Shown: in pieces, positions 9,358 through 17,777 of the stretch | Position numbering within the stretch: position 1 is the first letter of the stretch | Layout: each line of letters begins with the position of its first letter | Source of the DNA: JBJHCA01 sp050485785 | Lineage (GTDB): Bacteria; Bacteroidota; Bacteroidia; Chitinophagales; Saprospiraceae | DNA length: 43,417 nt | Direction of reading: 5' to 3' | NCBI GenBank assembly: GCA_050485785.1 | Contig: JBJHCA010000019.1 | Span: 1 to 43,417 of the forward strand | Notes under the pieces: generated by a model | Told to the model about the DNA's origin: nothing | What the model saw: only the letters and a program-made list of their open reading frames with translations | Databases searched by the model: none | Made by a program: the position numbers and the translations under genes

Positions 9358-9782
9358 TTTTTTTGGATAACTCTTTGTTGTGCAGCACGATTTCCTTAAT
9401 TAAACTCATTGTGTCACCAATTAGCCAATTTACATCAATAGGATCACTCTACTGCAACCGCAAATCCGGCTAAAATGCCCGTTCTGCCAAGGCGGATTCT
9501 TTATAAAATTCTCCTTGCTGTGGCGTTTGTCCACATTACACACCCTGCTCCAACAGCATCGGCAATTTGACGGATTTTACCACGGCTATGGCTTAAAACA
9601 GTGAAGGCCGGTCTGTAGTTTTTGTCTTTTGGCAAAGTTGGCCATTATGATATTACACTGGTTTTGGCTTTTCTTCCTTTCCGAGAAACAAATCTCCCCT
9701 CATCGTCCACCCCTCTACGTCCATCCATCTACGTCTAGTGTCCACCCCTCTACGTCAATTGTACATTGTCCATAGTTAATGG
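9358..9782. other. 425-base intergenic region
   Basis: No convincing gene. A 30-codon frame from the ATG at 9474 looks signal-peptide-like but has no further support. The right end carries a short tandem-like repeat (separate entry). No clear RNA gene or terminator is visible. Confidence 0.5.
9705..9756. repeat. Short imperfect repeat, three copies
   Basis: GTCCACCCCTCTACGTC occurs exactly at 9705-9721 and 9740-9756. A degenerate copy (ccatccatctacgtc) lies between them at about 9721-9735. The pitch is 15-19 bases. It lies just downstream of the end of the gene that stops at 9783 on the minus strand. Confidence 0.75.
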
Positions 9783-10391
9783 TTAAAAGTCCACCCTAAT
9801 TCCCTTCGCTTTGATTACCAGCACATTGCCTACCACAATCTTCTCCCCTTTTTGACCCACTTCAATTTTACCCATAGCTACAGGAGCATCTTTAACATAC
9901 ACCTGGTAAGAGCAATTCATCCTAATGATCTTTGAGCCAAACTGTATCGCAACAAACAGATCCCGGTCATAATCACAATAGTACTCCACATGTCCATGCA
10001 TTAAAGGTGTGAATGCCTGCGGATCAGACAATGGTACTAACCAATATTGACTGTCATCCGATCTGATCTCTAACACACTACCGGCATGTTCGTTGCTTGT
10101 AAAGACCCATTCATTCCCAGGGCCAATCAAATACGACCGGTACAGCGTTTCTTCTTCGGCTTCCTCAAATGAATACCGGATAGTGACCATTCCATCTGCT
10201 TCGATCTCTACAATATAGTTTCCCTGGGTTTCATCGTCAATAAGGCTGCTGAATGTCAATAAATCTACAACTTTCCGTTCAGAATTAACAACATGCGGAA
10301 CTTCCTCAGCAGGTGTGTGAATGGCGGCTTCCTGCGCATGAACGCTGTTCATGATCCAGAGCAGCAATATTGACATTAATAATGCTTTCAT
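9783..10391 (-). CDS. Exported hypothetical protein, paralog of the upstream lipoprotein
   Basis: A 202-aa protein with a signal peptide (MKALLMSILLLWIMNSVHAQ) and a mature part rich in beta strands. I recognise no named family. It shares SQYWLVPLSDPQAF and the C-terminal GEKIVVGNVLVIKAKGI with the gene just upstream (QYWLIPFSDPSAF, GEKIIRGGALLIKARGI), so the two are tandem duplicates. They are separated by 24 bases and transcribed together from the promoter at 11044-11074. Predicted location is periplasm or cell surface; there is no lipobox in this copy. Confidence 0.8.
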   Translation of the reverse strand: MKALLMSILLLWIMNSVHAQEAAIHTPAEEVPHVVNSERKVVDLLTFSSLIDDETQGNYIVEIEADGMVTIRYSFEEAEEETLYRSYLIGPGNEWVFTSNEHAGSVLEIRSDDSQYWLVPLSDPQAFTPLMHGHVEYYCDYDRDLFVAIQFGSKIIRMNCSYQVYVKDAPVAMGKIEVGQKGEKIVVGNVLVIKAKGIRVDF

Positions 10392-10415
10392 ACCAATGAA
10401 TTTAAGGCGAACCGT

Positions 10416-11021
10416 TTAACGGCTGATTATTCCTCTCGCTTTGATTAACAGAGCACCACCCCGTATGATCTTTTCCCCGTCAAAACCAATGGCCATCATT
10501 CCGCAAGGATCCATTTGCCGCGTTGCACACACAGCTTGCCTGTGCCTGCCGTCTCCCCTGAAAATCACATGGCAGTCATCTATACAATCGCAGATCAGGT
10601 CAATTACACGACCCGGAACCTGCATGAAAGCCGATGGGTCGCTAAATGGGATGAGCCAGTATTGTTCAGCATTACTGAGGATCTTAAGATGATCATGTAA
10701 GTCTGCCGTATGCCCGCATGCTACCGATTGTACTTCACCGGTCGGTGCCAGGATCACAGTTTTTGAATAATCGTTTTCACCGGCTCTCACTTCGCGGTGA
10801 CGGACATTCAGCATGCCGTTCTCATCAAACTTAACCGTAAGTTCATAGGCTTTGTCCGATTCATGCGATGCGCGAGATACAAAGGTATATGCCGTGTTGG
10901 CTTCGTAATAAGTCATCTTCTGGCTGTCGTCAGCATGATGATGAGGCTCCAAGTTCCTGATGTCATCCTGATTACAGGCTAATAGAGCAACGCACATCAA
11001 AGTCAATAACAAGTATCTCAT
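10416..11021 (-). CDS. Hypothetical lipoprotein
   Basis: A 201-aa protein starting with MRYLLLTLMCVALLACNQDD, a clear lipoprotein signal with lipobox LLAC. A His-rich stretch (EPHHHADDS) follows the lipid anchor. The mature domain has many Cys (the pairs ICDCIDDC and CATRQMDPC) absent from its paralog at 9783-10391, so it may be disulfide-bonded or bind metal. No family recognised. Its C-terminal third is the best conserved part between the two copies. First gene of a two-gene unit. Confidence 0.82.
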   Translation of the reverse strand: MRYLLLTLMCVALLACNQDDIRNLEPHHHADDSQKMTYYEANTAYTFVSRASHESDKAYELTVKFDENGMLNVRHREVRAGENDYSKTVILAPTGEVQSVACGHTADLHDHLKILSNAEQYWLIPFSDPSAFMQVPGRVIDLICDCIDDCHVIFRGDGRHRQAVCATRQMDPCGMMAIGFDGEKIIRGGALLIKARGIISR

Positions 11022-11043
11022 AGCTTTCAGGCTTTAATTTGCC

Positions 11044-11074
11044 CAAATATAATACTATACCTGTTAAAAATCAA
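11044..11074 (-). promoter_or_regulatory. Promoter of the two paralogous exported proteins
   Basis: On the minus strand TTG (11072-11074) and TATATTTG (11044-11051) are exactly 20 bases apart, matching the Bacteroidota promoter. The -7 element ends 22 bases before the start codon at 11021. Confidence 0.8.
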
Positions 11075-11142
11075 CCTTCTAATCAGTTTTAACATTTAAG
11101 CCGCAGTAACCAGGTTCCCGGAGATTTTGACCCATCTACCAA

Positions 11143-11168
11143 TAAAAAAAGCCCCGGATCCGGGGCTC
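11143..11168 (-). terminator. Rho-independent terminator of tRNA-Phe
   Basis: The palindrome AGCCCCGGATCCGGGGCT (11150-11167) is followed on the minus strand by a T-run, twelve bases after the tRNA end. Confidence 0.92.
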
Positions 11169-11180
11169 TGGCTGTGTGTG

Positions 11181-11253
<73 letters not shown>

Positions 11254-11270
11254 TTACTTTTAAAGCGTGG

Positions 11271-11301
11271 CAAAGATACTACCATCTTGTGGATTGAACA
11301 A
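11271..11301 (-). promoter_or_regulatory. Promoter of tRNA-Phe
   Basis: On the minus strand TTG (11299-11301) and TATCTTTG (11271-11278) have a 20-base spacer. The -7 element is identical to that of tRNA-Asn. Confidence 0.87.
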
Positions 11302-11329
11302 TACCGGCTAAAAAATAATTCGAAAAATT

Positions 11330-14300
11330 CTAAAGTCTGGCCGCCACCACAAAAGGGATTTTTCTTGCCTTTGTAATGCCGTCGGGATGAAAGTACTGAA
11401 CATGAAGCACATGTATTCCCAATGCAGCTTTGGTGCCGGAATCCGTTGTGCCGTCCCACTGGAAAAATCCCTCCCGGCCCAGCAGCTCTTGATTGGCCAG
11501 TTGACGGATTCGCCGCCCTTGAGCATCGTACACGTCCAGAGTGGCAATAAATCCCGGCATATCCAATTCGTACTGAATCACCAGAACGTCCTCAAATCCA
11601 TCACCGTCGGGTGAAATTCGGTCACTAAGCAGGAAAAATTCCACCTCGGCAGGTAGCTGCCCACCGGGAAAATACTGACTGTTCTGATAAGTAGGCGTGC
11701 CGTAAAGCTCCGCTGAGGCCGCAGAATGCCAGTTAGCCGGATCGTTGGTTTCCCGCTCGGGGTCAAGCCGTTCAAGACTTACCCCGCTTCGGTTGCTCAG
11801 CAAACCGCTGTGCAGACCATTGCTGTAGGCAAACTCATCCAGCACCAGCGGAGCAAAAATATCGGGAAAGTATATCAGCACGGTGCCACTGCGGCGATCC
11901 AGTGCCGGCATGCTGTTCTGTATCAGCCATTGCGGATTGAGCGGTTGATAGCGATCTGTAATGTAAACGGCATCCGGCGTTATGGTCACAAAGTCTCCGG
12001 GGAATGATAACATATCCGCGGTTATGCTCTGAGCGCGGTCAATATTTCCCGAACCGTCGCGATCAGCTATCACTAACCCGTTCATGTCAATAATCCTGGC
12101 AGAACGATTGTAAAATTCTATGAACCTCGATCCTCCTGTTTCGGGATCGTACAGCAGCTCGTTGATCACCAGGTCGCCGGGCTCAGGTTTGGAAGGCAGG
12201 CCTACCCGGACAGTATGTACGGCACCGGCACTATGCCCGATGCAGTCCTCAATCTCTGCCTCTACTTGAATGGTATACACTATACTCTGTTCCATAGGCT
12301 GATCGAGTTGCAAAACGACCTGTCTGAACAGCGGAGCCTGCACCGATGCTATAGTCACTGTTATCCCCGCTATGCTGAATGGATTGTTCTCCAACAGTAG
12401 AGCCCGGTTCAGACTCCTGTTAAAATCAATCCGCACCTGCTGAGCATTGATCGGATATGCGCGTAGCGGACGTAATGCTTCAGGCTCTGTGGATGTGTCG
12501 GCCACGGAATTGACTCTGCCCGGTGTACCGCCACTCAGGTCATTGGAAGCTGTCCAGTTTTCAGCACCAATGCAGGCATCGTTGTAATTCACCATTTCCA
12601 GTGACCAGCCGCCATTGGCTTTGGACGAGTTTCGGTACCACGATGACGTGTAATACACCGCATGGATGATGTTTCCGTCCGGATCGAGAAGCTCAATATC
12701 ATCGCCCGAAATCCGTGGCTCGATAAACCCCTGTATATAGCGGGCATTATCCAGCCCAGCAAAGAAAGACGGTTGTGTGCCGTGAAACAAAACATACTCC
12801 CCGGGCAGCAATACGTAATTGGGCAAAGTCGCCGTTCGCGTGCGGTCGAGCAGGGCAAAATCACGCAGATTAACGGCATTGTCCGATCGGTTATAGAGCT
12901 CTACATATTTGCTGTTGGGCAGTCCTACCGGTGGATTGGGGTTGGCCATGATCTCACTGATCACAATGTCATACGGTGCTGCCGGCACCGTGGCTGTATA
13001 CATAAACTGAAAACTTCCGGCAGCCGGGTTGCCTAAACAATCCAATACCACAGGTGCAACGCTCAGGCTGTAACTGTTACCGGATACCAGATAAGGAGCA
13101 GAAAGTTTCAGGATAACACTTTGTGGGCCATCGGCCTGGCTTACAGCCAAAACATCCCCCTGAAATCCGCTGATCGTGTAGCTTCCGGGATCCATAGCCA
13201 TGATTGAGGGAATCCGTGAAAACCGCACATACACCTCGTCATGTCCAAAAGCTTCAGCCAGAGCTACTGTGAGATTCTGGTTATCGGGTACATCGTTCCA
13301 CACTGAGTTGACTGCACCTGGTGTGCCCCCTGCAAAAGCGTTGGAGGCAGTCCAGTTTTCAGCTTGCAGGCAATATGCCTGCGGATTGATCATTTCCAGT
13401 GCCCATCCTCCGCCTGCCTTGGCCGGATCATTATACCATGAGGAGCGGTAAAACACCTCATGCAGCATCACCCCTGTTGAACTTTTCAGATAAAGATCAT
13501 CCCCGGCATTCACCAGATTCGGAAATCCGGTAACGCCCAGCACAGTGCCAAAACTTTCAAACAATGGTGCATCATTTACCCGTGTCACGATCACAAACTG
13601 GCCGGGATGCAGAATATGAAATGGCAAGTTAGCCCCTGTGCCGCCATCACTGAAATTGATGCCCTGCAGATTGAGGAACTTTTGACTGGCATTGTAAAGC
13701 TCAATATACTCTGCATTGGGCAGGCCTACCGGCGGATTGGGGTCAGCCATGATCTCCGTAATGATCAGATCGCCGGCAACGGGCTGTTCAGTCATGTGGT
13801 AAACAAACTGCACTTCCAGATTTTCCGCCGTATTGCCTGCCAAATCAGTCACACTGAGTATGGTGAGATTATAAGTAATTGCCGAAGTAAGTGCAGTGGA
13901 AGTTAATGTCACTGAACTCTGTTCGGCTTCTACCGCGGTTACGCTTATGCCCTGATCGATTACATAAAGTTCCGGCTGTGAGGCCGCAAGCTGATCAATG
14001 GGTTCATCAAAAACGATCTGCACGGTATTTTCGCTCCATGCTACCACATTGGTAACAGATGGTGGAACGGTGTCCGGAATGACCGGCTCGATTTTGATGT
14101 GGTCAAAAAAGAAATGCTGGGTACGCGTTGCCGTGTAATTGCACTGAAAGCCAAAATACTTTCCACCGCTGTGGGTATTGTCTGATCCGGAAGCATCAAG
14201 CATCAAATTATTACCGCCTGAATAATCGGCCCAGAGTTCCCAGTTACCTCCGGCAGTGCGAACTACCCGTACTGATGCTTCCGCGGGTTCAAAAGCCACT

Positions 14301-14845
14301 TCACCATTGGCACCTCTCAATACCAGTGCAGTTGAGGTTCCCGTTTGTCTTCTCAATTCAATGGCGTCGTCATTGCCACTCTCCCCTACCTCGAGAAAAT
14401 AGCCGTTTAAGGCCCCGTTGAGATTTGGCTGATCTGACTGTAAATACACCCTGAGGCGGTTTGTCCCTGAAGGTGGGAACTCAAGCCTGAAATAAAACTC
14501 CCAGGTGACTTCATCCCCGGTCTGTACCGGCACCATCAGATAGGATTGTCCGGCAAACGGTGCATTGAGCTGCAACTCAAAATCTGCATTGACTATGAAA
14601 TGGTCTGTATCTCCGTACCAAGTTGGGTTATCGGAAAAATTGCCGTCGCTGAAATTTTCTTCAAAAACCTGGGCCATGCTGCCGAACGACCATGTACAAC
14701 AAAGAGCTATCACCCCAAAAAATCGAAGTGCCCTTTTTAAAAACAGGTTGCCATACTTAAGCGAAACGCTTGACAAAAATTGTACCCGGCCATCAACTGA
14801 CATGTATTCCGGAGAAAAAGACTTGCGTGTAAAGTTTGAATTCAT
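11330..14845 (-). CDS. Large secreted lamin-tail-domain protein
   Basis: A 1171-aa exported protein. The hydrophobic signal (RFFGVIALCCTWSFGSMAQ) ends only near residue 59, so the ATG used may be upstream of the true start; Met15 is the only other Met before the signal. After the signal comes a concanavalin-like beta domain (about 60-255), then alternating bacterial Ig-like modules and three lamin-tail domains: GDLIITEIMADPNPPVGLPN, DIVISEIMANPNPPVGLPN and GDLVINELLYDPETGGSRF. The C-terminus (SPDGDGFEDVLVIQYELD ... GTKAALGIHVLHVQYF) is a FlgD/CHU_C-like T9SS-associated end domain. Probably surface-exposed or extracellular and involved in adhesion or polymer binding. Last gene of the purN unit, 34 bases behind the SPOR protein. 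Confidence 0.87.
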   Translation of the reverse strand: MNSNFTRKSFSPEYMSVDGRVQFLSSVSLKYGNLFLKRALRFFGVIALCCTWSFGSMAQVFEENFSDGNFSDNPTWYGDTDHFIVNADFELQLNAPFAGQSYLMVPVQTGDEVTWEFYFRLEFPPSGTNRLRVYLQSDQPNLNGALNGYFLEVGESGNDDAIELRRQTGTSTALVLRGANGEVAFEPAEASVRVVRTAGGNWELWADYSGGNNLMLDASGSDNTHSGGKYFGFQCNYTATRTQHFFFDHIKIEPVIPDTVPPSVTNVVAWSENTVQIVFDEPIDQLAASQPELYVIDQGISVTAVEAEQSSVTLTSTALTSAITYNLTILSVTDLAGNTAENLEVQFVYHMTEQPVAGDLIITEIMADPNPPVGLPNAEYIELYNASQKFLNLQGINFSDGGTGANLPFHILHPGQFVIVTRVNDAPLFESFGTVLGVTGFPNLVNAGDDLYLKSSTGVMLHEVFYRSSWYNDPAKAGGGWALEMINPQAYCLQAENWTASNAFAGGTPGAVNSVWNDVPDNQNLTVALAEAFGHDEVYVRFSRIPSIMAMDPGSYTISGFQGDVLAVSQADGPQSVILKLSAPYLVSGNSYSLSVAPVVLDCLGNPAAGSFQFMYTATVPAAPYDIVISEIMANPNPPVGLPNSKYVELYNRSDNAVNLRDFALLDRTRTATLPNYVLLPGEYVLFHGTQPSFFAGLDNARYIQGFIEPRISGDDIELLDPDGNIIHAVYYTSSWYRNSSKANGGWSLEMVNYNDACIGAENWTASNDLSGGTPGRVNSVADTSTEPEALRPLRAYPINAQQVRIDFNRSLNRALLLENNPFSIAGITVTIASVQAPLFRQVVLQLDQPMEQSIVYTIQVEAEIEDCIGHSAGAVHTVRVGLPSKPEPGDLVINELLYDPETGGSRFIEFYNRSARIIDMNGLVIADRDGSGNIDRAQSITADMLSFPGDFVTITPDAVYITDRYQPLNPQWLIQNSMPALDRRSGTVLIYFPDIFAPLVLDEFAYSNGLHSGLLSNRSGVSLERLDPERETNDPANWHSAASAELYGTPTYQNSQYFPGGQLPAEVEFFLLSDRISPDGDGFEDVLVIQYELDMPGFIATLDVYDAQGRRIRQLANQELLGREGFFQWDGTTDSGTKAALGIHVLHVQYFHPDGITKARKIPFVVAARL

Positions 14846-14879
14846 AAATTTTCAGGGTAATTTAAGTCGTGGAAGCGTT

Positions 14880-17111
14880 TTATGGATTGGGCAGCACGGT
14901 ACGCTCGCCTCCCACGTACCTCACCACGAAGCCGCCTTCGAAACCCAGCTGTTCAAGAGCACGCAATACCTGGCGGGTTTCGGGTTCAGATTCATAATTG
15001 CCCAGCAACACACGCGTCAGGCCATTGGGTGCAGTTTCCAGCTCCAGATTACCTAATGGCAAAGCCCCGGCAAACTCGGATTCCTTGTATTGCAGCACTG
15101 CGGCAAGCTGGATTTTGTACACCGGCGTCTCCACCACTACCGGCTGTTCGAGTACCGGAGCTTCCGGTTCTTGCAATACTGACAAGTCAGGTTCTACAGG
15201 CTCTTCGGAAGGAATCTTTTCACTTTGCGGACTGTCATGCTGAGGCGATGAGATTTCGGCCACCCCGGTCATTGGCGGTTCAGGCACTTCCTTTGCATTG
15301 TCCAATATGTATATGTCATTAACCAGCTCGGTTTGTATCGTATCTGCCTCCACAGTCGGTTCGCTGACAGCGTCCGCAGCTGTCACCTCCGGTTTCTGCT
15401 CCATCACCGGAATGCCTGCATCTTCATCGGTCATGGTAACAATGGGTTCAAGCTCCGGTTCTGACGGAAGTGTAGTTTTTGGATCGGGTTCTGATTCGGT
15501 CTCCTCAGGCAGGGTAACGGCCACAAAACCCGGCTGCGGTTCCAGTTCTATCGAGCGCCTGACGTGGGTTTCACGCTGAACGCCCTCGGTTGATATGTCG
15601 ATGGTCTGATTGTAGTACCCGTAAGCTGTAGCCGTAAGCTGATACTTCATTTCGGGCAACAGGTTAAAAGAAAAATTTCCGTCATCTGATACGGTACTCC
15701 GGATCAGTACGCGCTGGCCGGTCAAGTCAAGGGCATGAAGGGCCAGACTGGCCCGGGGTATAGTATCTGCCGGCCTTCCCAGTAAGTGGACATGGCCTGA
15801 AATGGACAGCGGTATAAGACTGCCTGCATGCTGCAGGGCAAAAATGTTTTCGTGCACGCCGGAGTCATCAATGTGTATTTTTTTGTTGCTGCTCCACATG
15901 GCTTTGAACGGACCGGTGCGGGTAGTGTAATACCAGTCATCCGCCCCTGAATTGACGGGCTTGCCCAGATTCTGCACTCCCCGCCACGTTTGCGGTTCTC
16001 CGCGGGCTGAAAAAACATCATAGCCACCAAAACCTGCGTGGTAGTTTGAGCTGAAATACAGCACTTGCTCATCGTGGTTATAATGTGGAGTTACCTCATC
16101 ACCCTGGGTATTGACCGGCGTACCTGCATTGACCGGACGGGCAAACGCCAAAGGGTTGGCTCCGGCCGGCTTGGATGTGTACCAAATATCCATACCACCC
16201 TGTCCACCCGGGCGGTTGCTACTGAAAATCAGGAAATCGCGGTCTCTTACCCTTACTACCTGCGGGTGTGCCTGAATACTACCCTCAGCATTGATCTGAT
16301 CGGGAAGTCTGACAGGCTCACTCCACAATCCGCCCTGTTCTTCGAGAACATACAGCGCACAGGTAGCCGGATTTTTGCCAGGATGCTCGTCACAAACGGA
16401 AAAATAAAATCGCTTGCCTTCCTGTTCAAAGCTGCCCCCGGCAAAATGCCTGTCGCCCAAAGCACGAAACATTACCGGACGAATAGGCTTAGTCCACTGC
16501 CGACCCGAAAGCTGCGATCTGAAAATGGCATAGCTGCCCGTTTGCGTTGAAGTATAATACAGCCAACCGTCATAAAACTCAGGCGCAATTTCCTGGTATT
16601 CGGTATTGATCTCATCACTCAGGCTGACTACTTTGTAGTCGGGCAAGAGGTTTCTGCTCTCCATGGCGATATTGATACCTCTTATTTCCCGCTGTACGCG
16701 GTCAAACACCTCGTCGCTGTTTTTTGCCCTCATATCATACCCCAGCCTGAAACTTCTGAATGCTTCCAGCGCTTCCGGGTATTGCTCCAGGTGTTTGAGC
16801 ATTTGTGCATGCCTGAATCCGGCCATCGGCTGCCGGGGAAAGTCCATCAATTGCTCAAACAAAGGAAGAGCATCAGCGTACATTCTGCCGGCAGCATAAG
16901 CTTCGGCTGCGGCTGCGAGATATTGCACCCGGTTGCGGCGATTGTCAAAAGCTTCGAGGTATAATTGAGCAGCATCTTCAAAACGGTGATTCGCCAGGTG
17001 TTCATCGGCGAGTTTCACGAGATCGCGCCATCCGGCATCCTGAGCCTGCACAGGCTGTAACACAGCAAACAATCCGATAAAGAACATGAAAATGAGTCCG
17101 GCCTGATTCAT
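14880..17111 (-). CDS. TPR / PD40 beta-propeller / SPOR envelope protein
   Basis: A 743-aa protein with a signal peptide (FMFFIGLFAVLQPVQAQ). TPR repeats fill about residues 28-150, followed by WD40-like PD40 propeller blades (EIAPEFYDGWLYYTSTQTGS, DRDFLIFSSNRPGGQGGMDI, VLYFSSNYHAGFGGYDVF). A carboxypeptidase-regulatory-like beta domain follows at about 430-520, then an acidic Pro/Glu-rich linker. The C-terminal SPOR domain (VYKIQLAAVLQYKESEFAG ... GFVVRYVGG) should bind peptidoglycan lacking stem peptides. The layout resembles T9SS component PorE, but PorE ends in an OmpA-type peptidoglycan-binding domain, so SPOR replaces it here. The start codon overlaps the purN stop by four bases (ATGA), implying translational coupling. 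Confidence 0.85.
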   Translation of the reverse strand: MNQAGLIFMFFIGLFAVLQPVQAQDAGWRDLVKLADEHLANHRFEDAAQLYLEAFDNRRNRVQYLAAAAEAYAAGRMYADALPLFEQLMDFPRQPMAGFRHAQMLKHLEQYPEALEAFRSFRLGYDMRAKNSDEVFDRVQREIRGINIAMESRNLLPDYKVVSLSDEINTEYQEIAPEFYDGWLYYTSTQTGSYAIFRSQLSGRQWTKPIRPVMFRALGDRHFAGGSFEQEGKRFYFSVCDEHPGKNPATCALYVLEEQGGLWSEPVRLPDQINAEGSIQAHPQVVRVRDRDFLIFSSNRPGGQGGMDIWYTSKPAGANPLAFARPVNAGTPVNTQGDEVTPHYNHDEQVLYFSSNYHAGFGGYDVFSARGEPQTWRGVQNLGKPVNSGADDWYYTTRTGPFKAMWSSNKKIHIDDSGVHENIFALQHAGSLIPLSISGHVHLLGRPADTIPRASLALHALDLTGQRVLIRSTVSDDGNFSFNLLPEMKYQLTATAYGYYNQTIDISTEGVQRETHVRRSIELEPQPGFVAVTLPEETESEPDPKTTLPSEPELEPIVTMTDEDAGIPVMEQKPEVTAADAVSEPTVEADTIQTELVNDIYILDNAKEVPEPPMTGVAEISSPQHDSPQSEKIPSEEPVEPDLSVLQEPEAPVLEQPVVVETPVYKIQLAAVLQYKESEFAGALPLGNLELETAPNGLTRVLLGNYESEPETRQVLRALEQLGFEGGFVVRYVGGERTVLPNP

Positions 17112-17683
17112 ACAGGTGAGTTTAGAATAGTTTGTTCGATAGTTTCGGGAAAATAACGATGTTCCAGCTCGTGTATTCTGTTGGCCAGCGTTTCAGGGGT
17201 GTCTCCAATTTTCACTTCACATTTTTCCTGACGAATGATTTCTCCTTCATCATAACGGTGATCGACCCGGTGTATGGTTATTCCACTTTCACGGCTACCG
17301 CTTTCCAGCACAGCCCGGTGAACGTGGATGCCGTACATGCCTTTTCCGCCGAATTTTGGCAACAGAGCCGGATGGATGTTGATAATCCGTCCGGGATATG
17401 CATTGATAATTCGGGCCGGAACCAGCCAAAGAAAACCGGCCAGGATAATCCAGTTTACACCTTTTTCCCGGAGCATCCGGTCTACATTCGCCTGTTGGTA
17501 AAAGTCATCCCGGGTGAGCATATACACCGGGACATTACAGCGTTCGGCTTTACGGATAACGCCGGCTCCCGGCTTATTACAAACGATCACGGAAACCTCA
17601 ACAGAGGGATGATTATCAAAATATTGCATGATGGCCAGCGCATTGGTGCCCGAGCCCGAAGCGAATACGGCAAGCTTATTCAC
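17108..17683 (-). CDS. purN: Phosphoribosylglycinamide formyltransferase
   Basis: A 191-aa enzyme of normal family length. It transfers the formyl group of 10-formyltetrahydrofolate to GAR, the third step of de novo purine synthesis, in the cytosol. Visible landmarks are the N-terminal phosphate loop FASGSGTNALAI, the catalytic segment INIHPALLPKFGGKGMYG (Asn, His), the following HVHRAVLESG, and the DEGEII segment with the catalytic Asp nearby. First gene of a unit with the SPOR protein and the lamin-tail protein; this pairing of a purine gene with envelope genes appears to be transcriptional rather than functional. Confidence 0.97.
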   Translation of the reverse strand: MNKLAVFASGSGTNALAIMQYFDNHPSVEVSVIVCNKPGAGVIRKAERCNVPVYMLTRDDFYQQANVDRMLREKGVNWIILAGFLWLVPARIINAYPGRIINIHPALLPKFGGKGMYGIHVHRAVLESGSRESGITIHRVDHRYDEGEIIRQEKCEVKIGDTPETLANRIHELEHRYFPETIEQTILNSPV

Positions 17684-17714
17684 AAGAAGTAATTGCTCAA
17701 ATTTTAGTATAATT

Positions 17715-17722
17715 CAAAGATA
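17715..17722 (-). promoter_or_regulatory. Candidate -7 element for purN
   Basis: TATCTTTG on the minus strand, 31 bases before the purN start and identical to the tRNA promoters' -7 element. No clear TTG at -33. Confidence 0.5.
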
Positions 17723-17777
17723 GGTAATATTTTTATGAGCCCTTTACCTGTAAAGGTGAATTCAAAAAAATTAACTT

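Noticed and set aside
9474..9566. 30-codon frame with a hydrophobic start
   Set aside because: Too short, no promoter or conservation evidence; likely chance.
9705..9756. Possible CRISPR array
   Set aside because: Pitch is only 15-19 bases, there are no spacers of regular length and no cas genes in the window.
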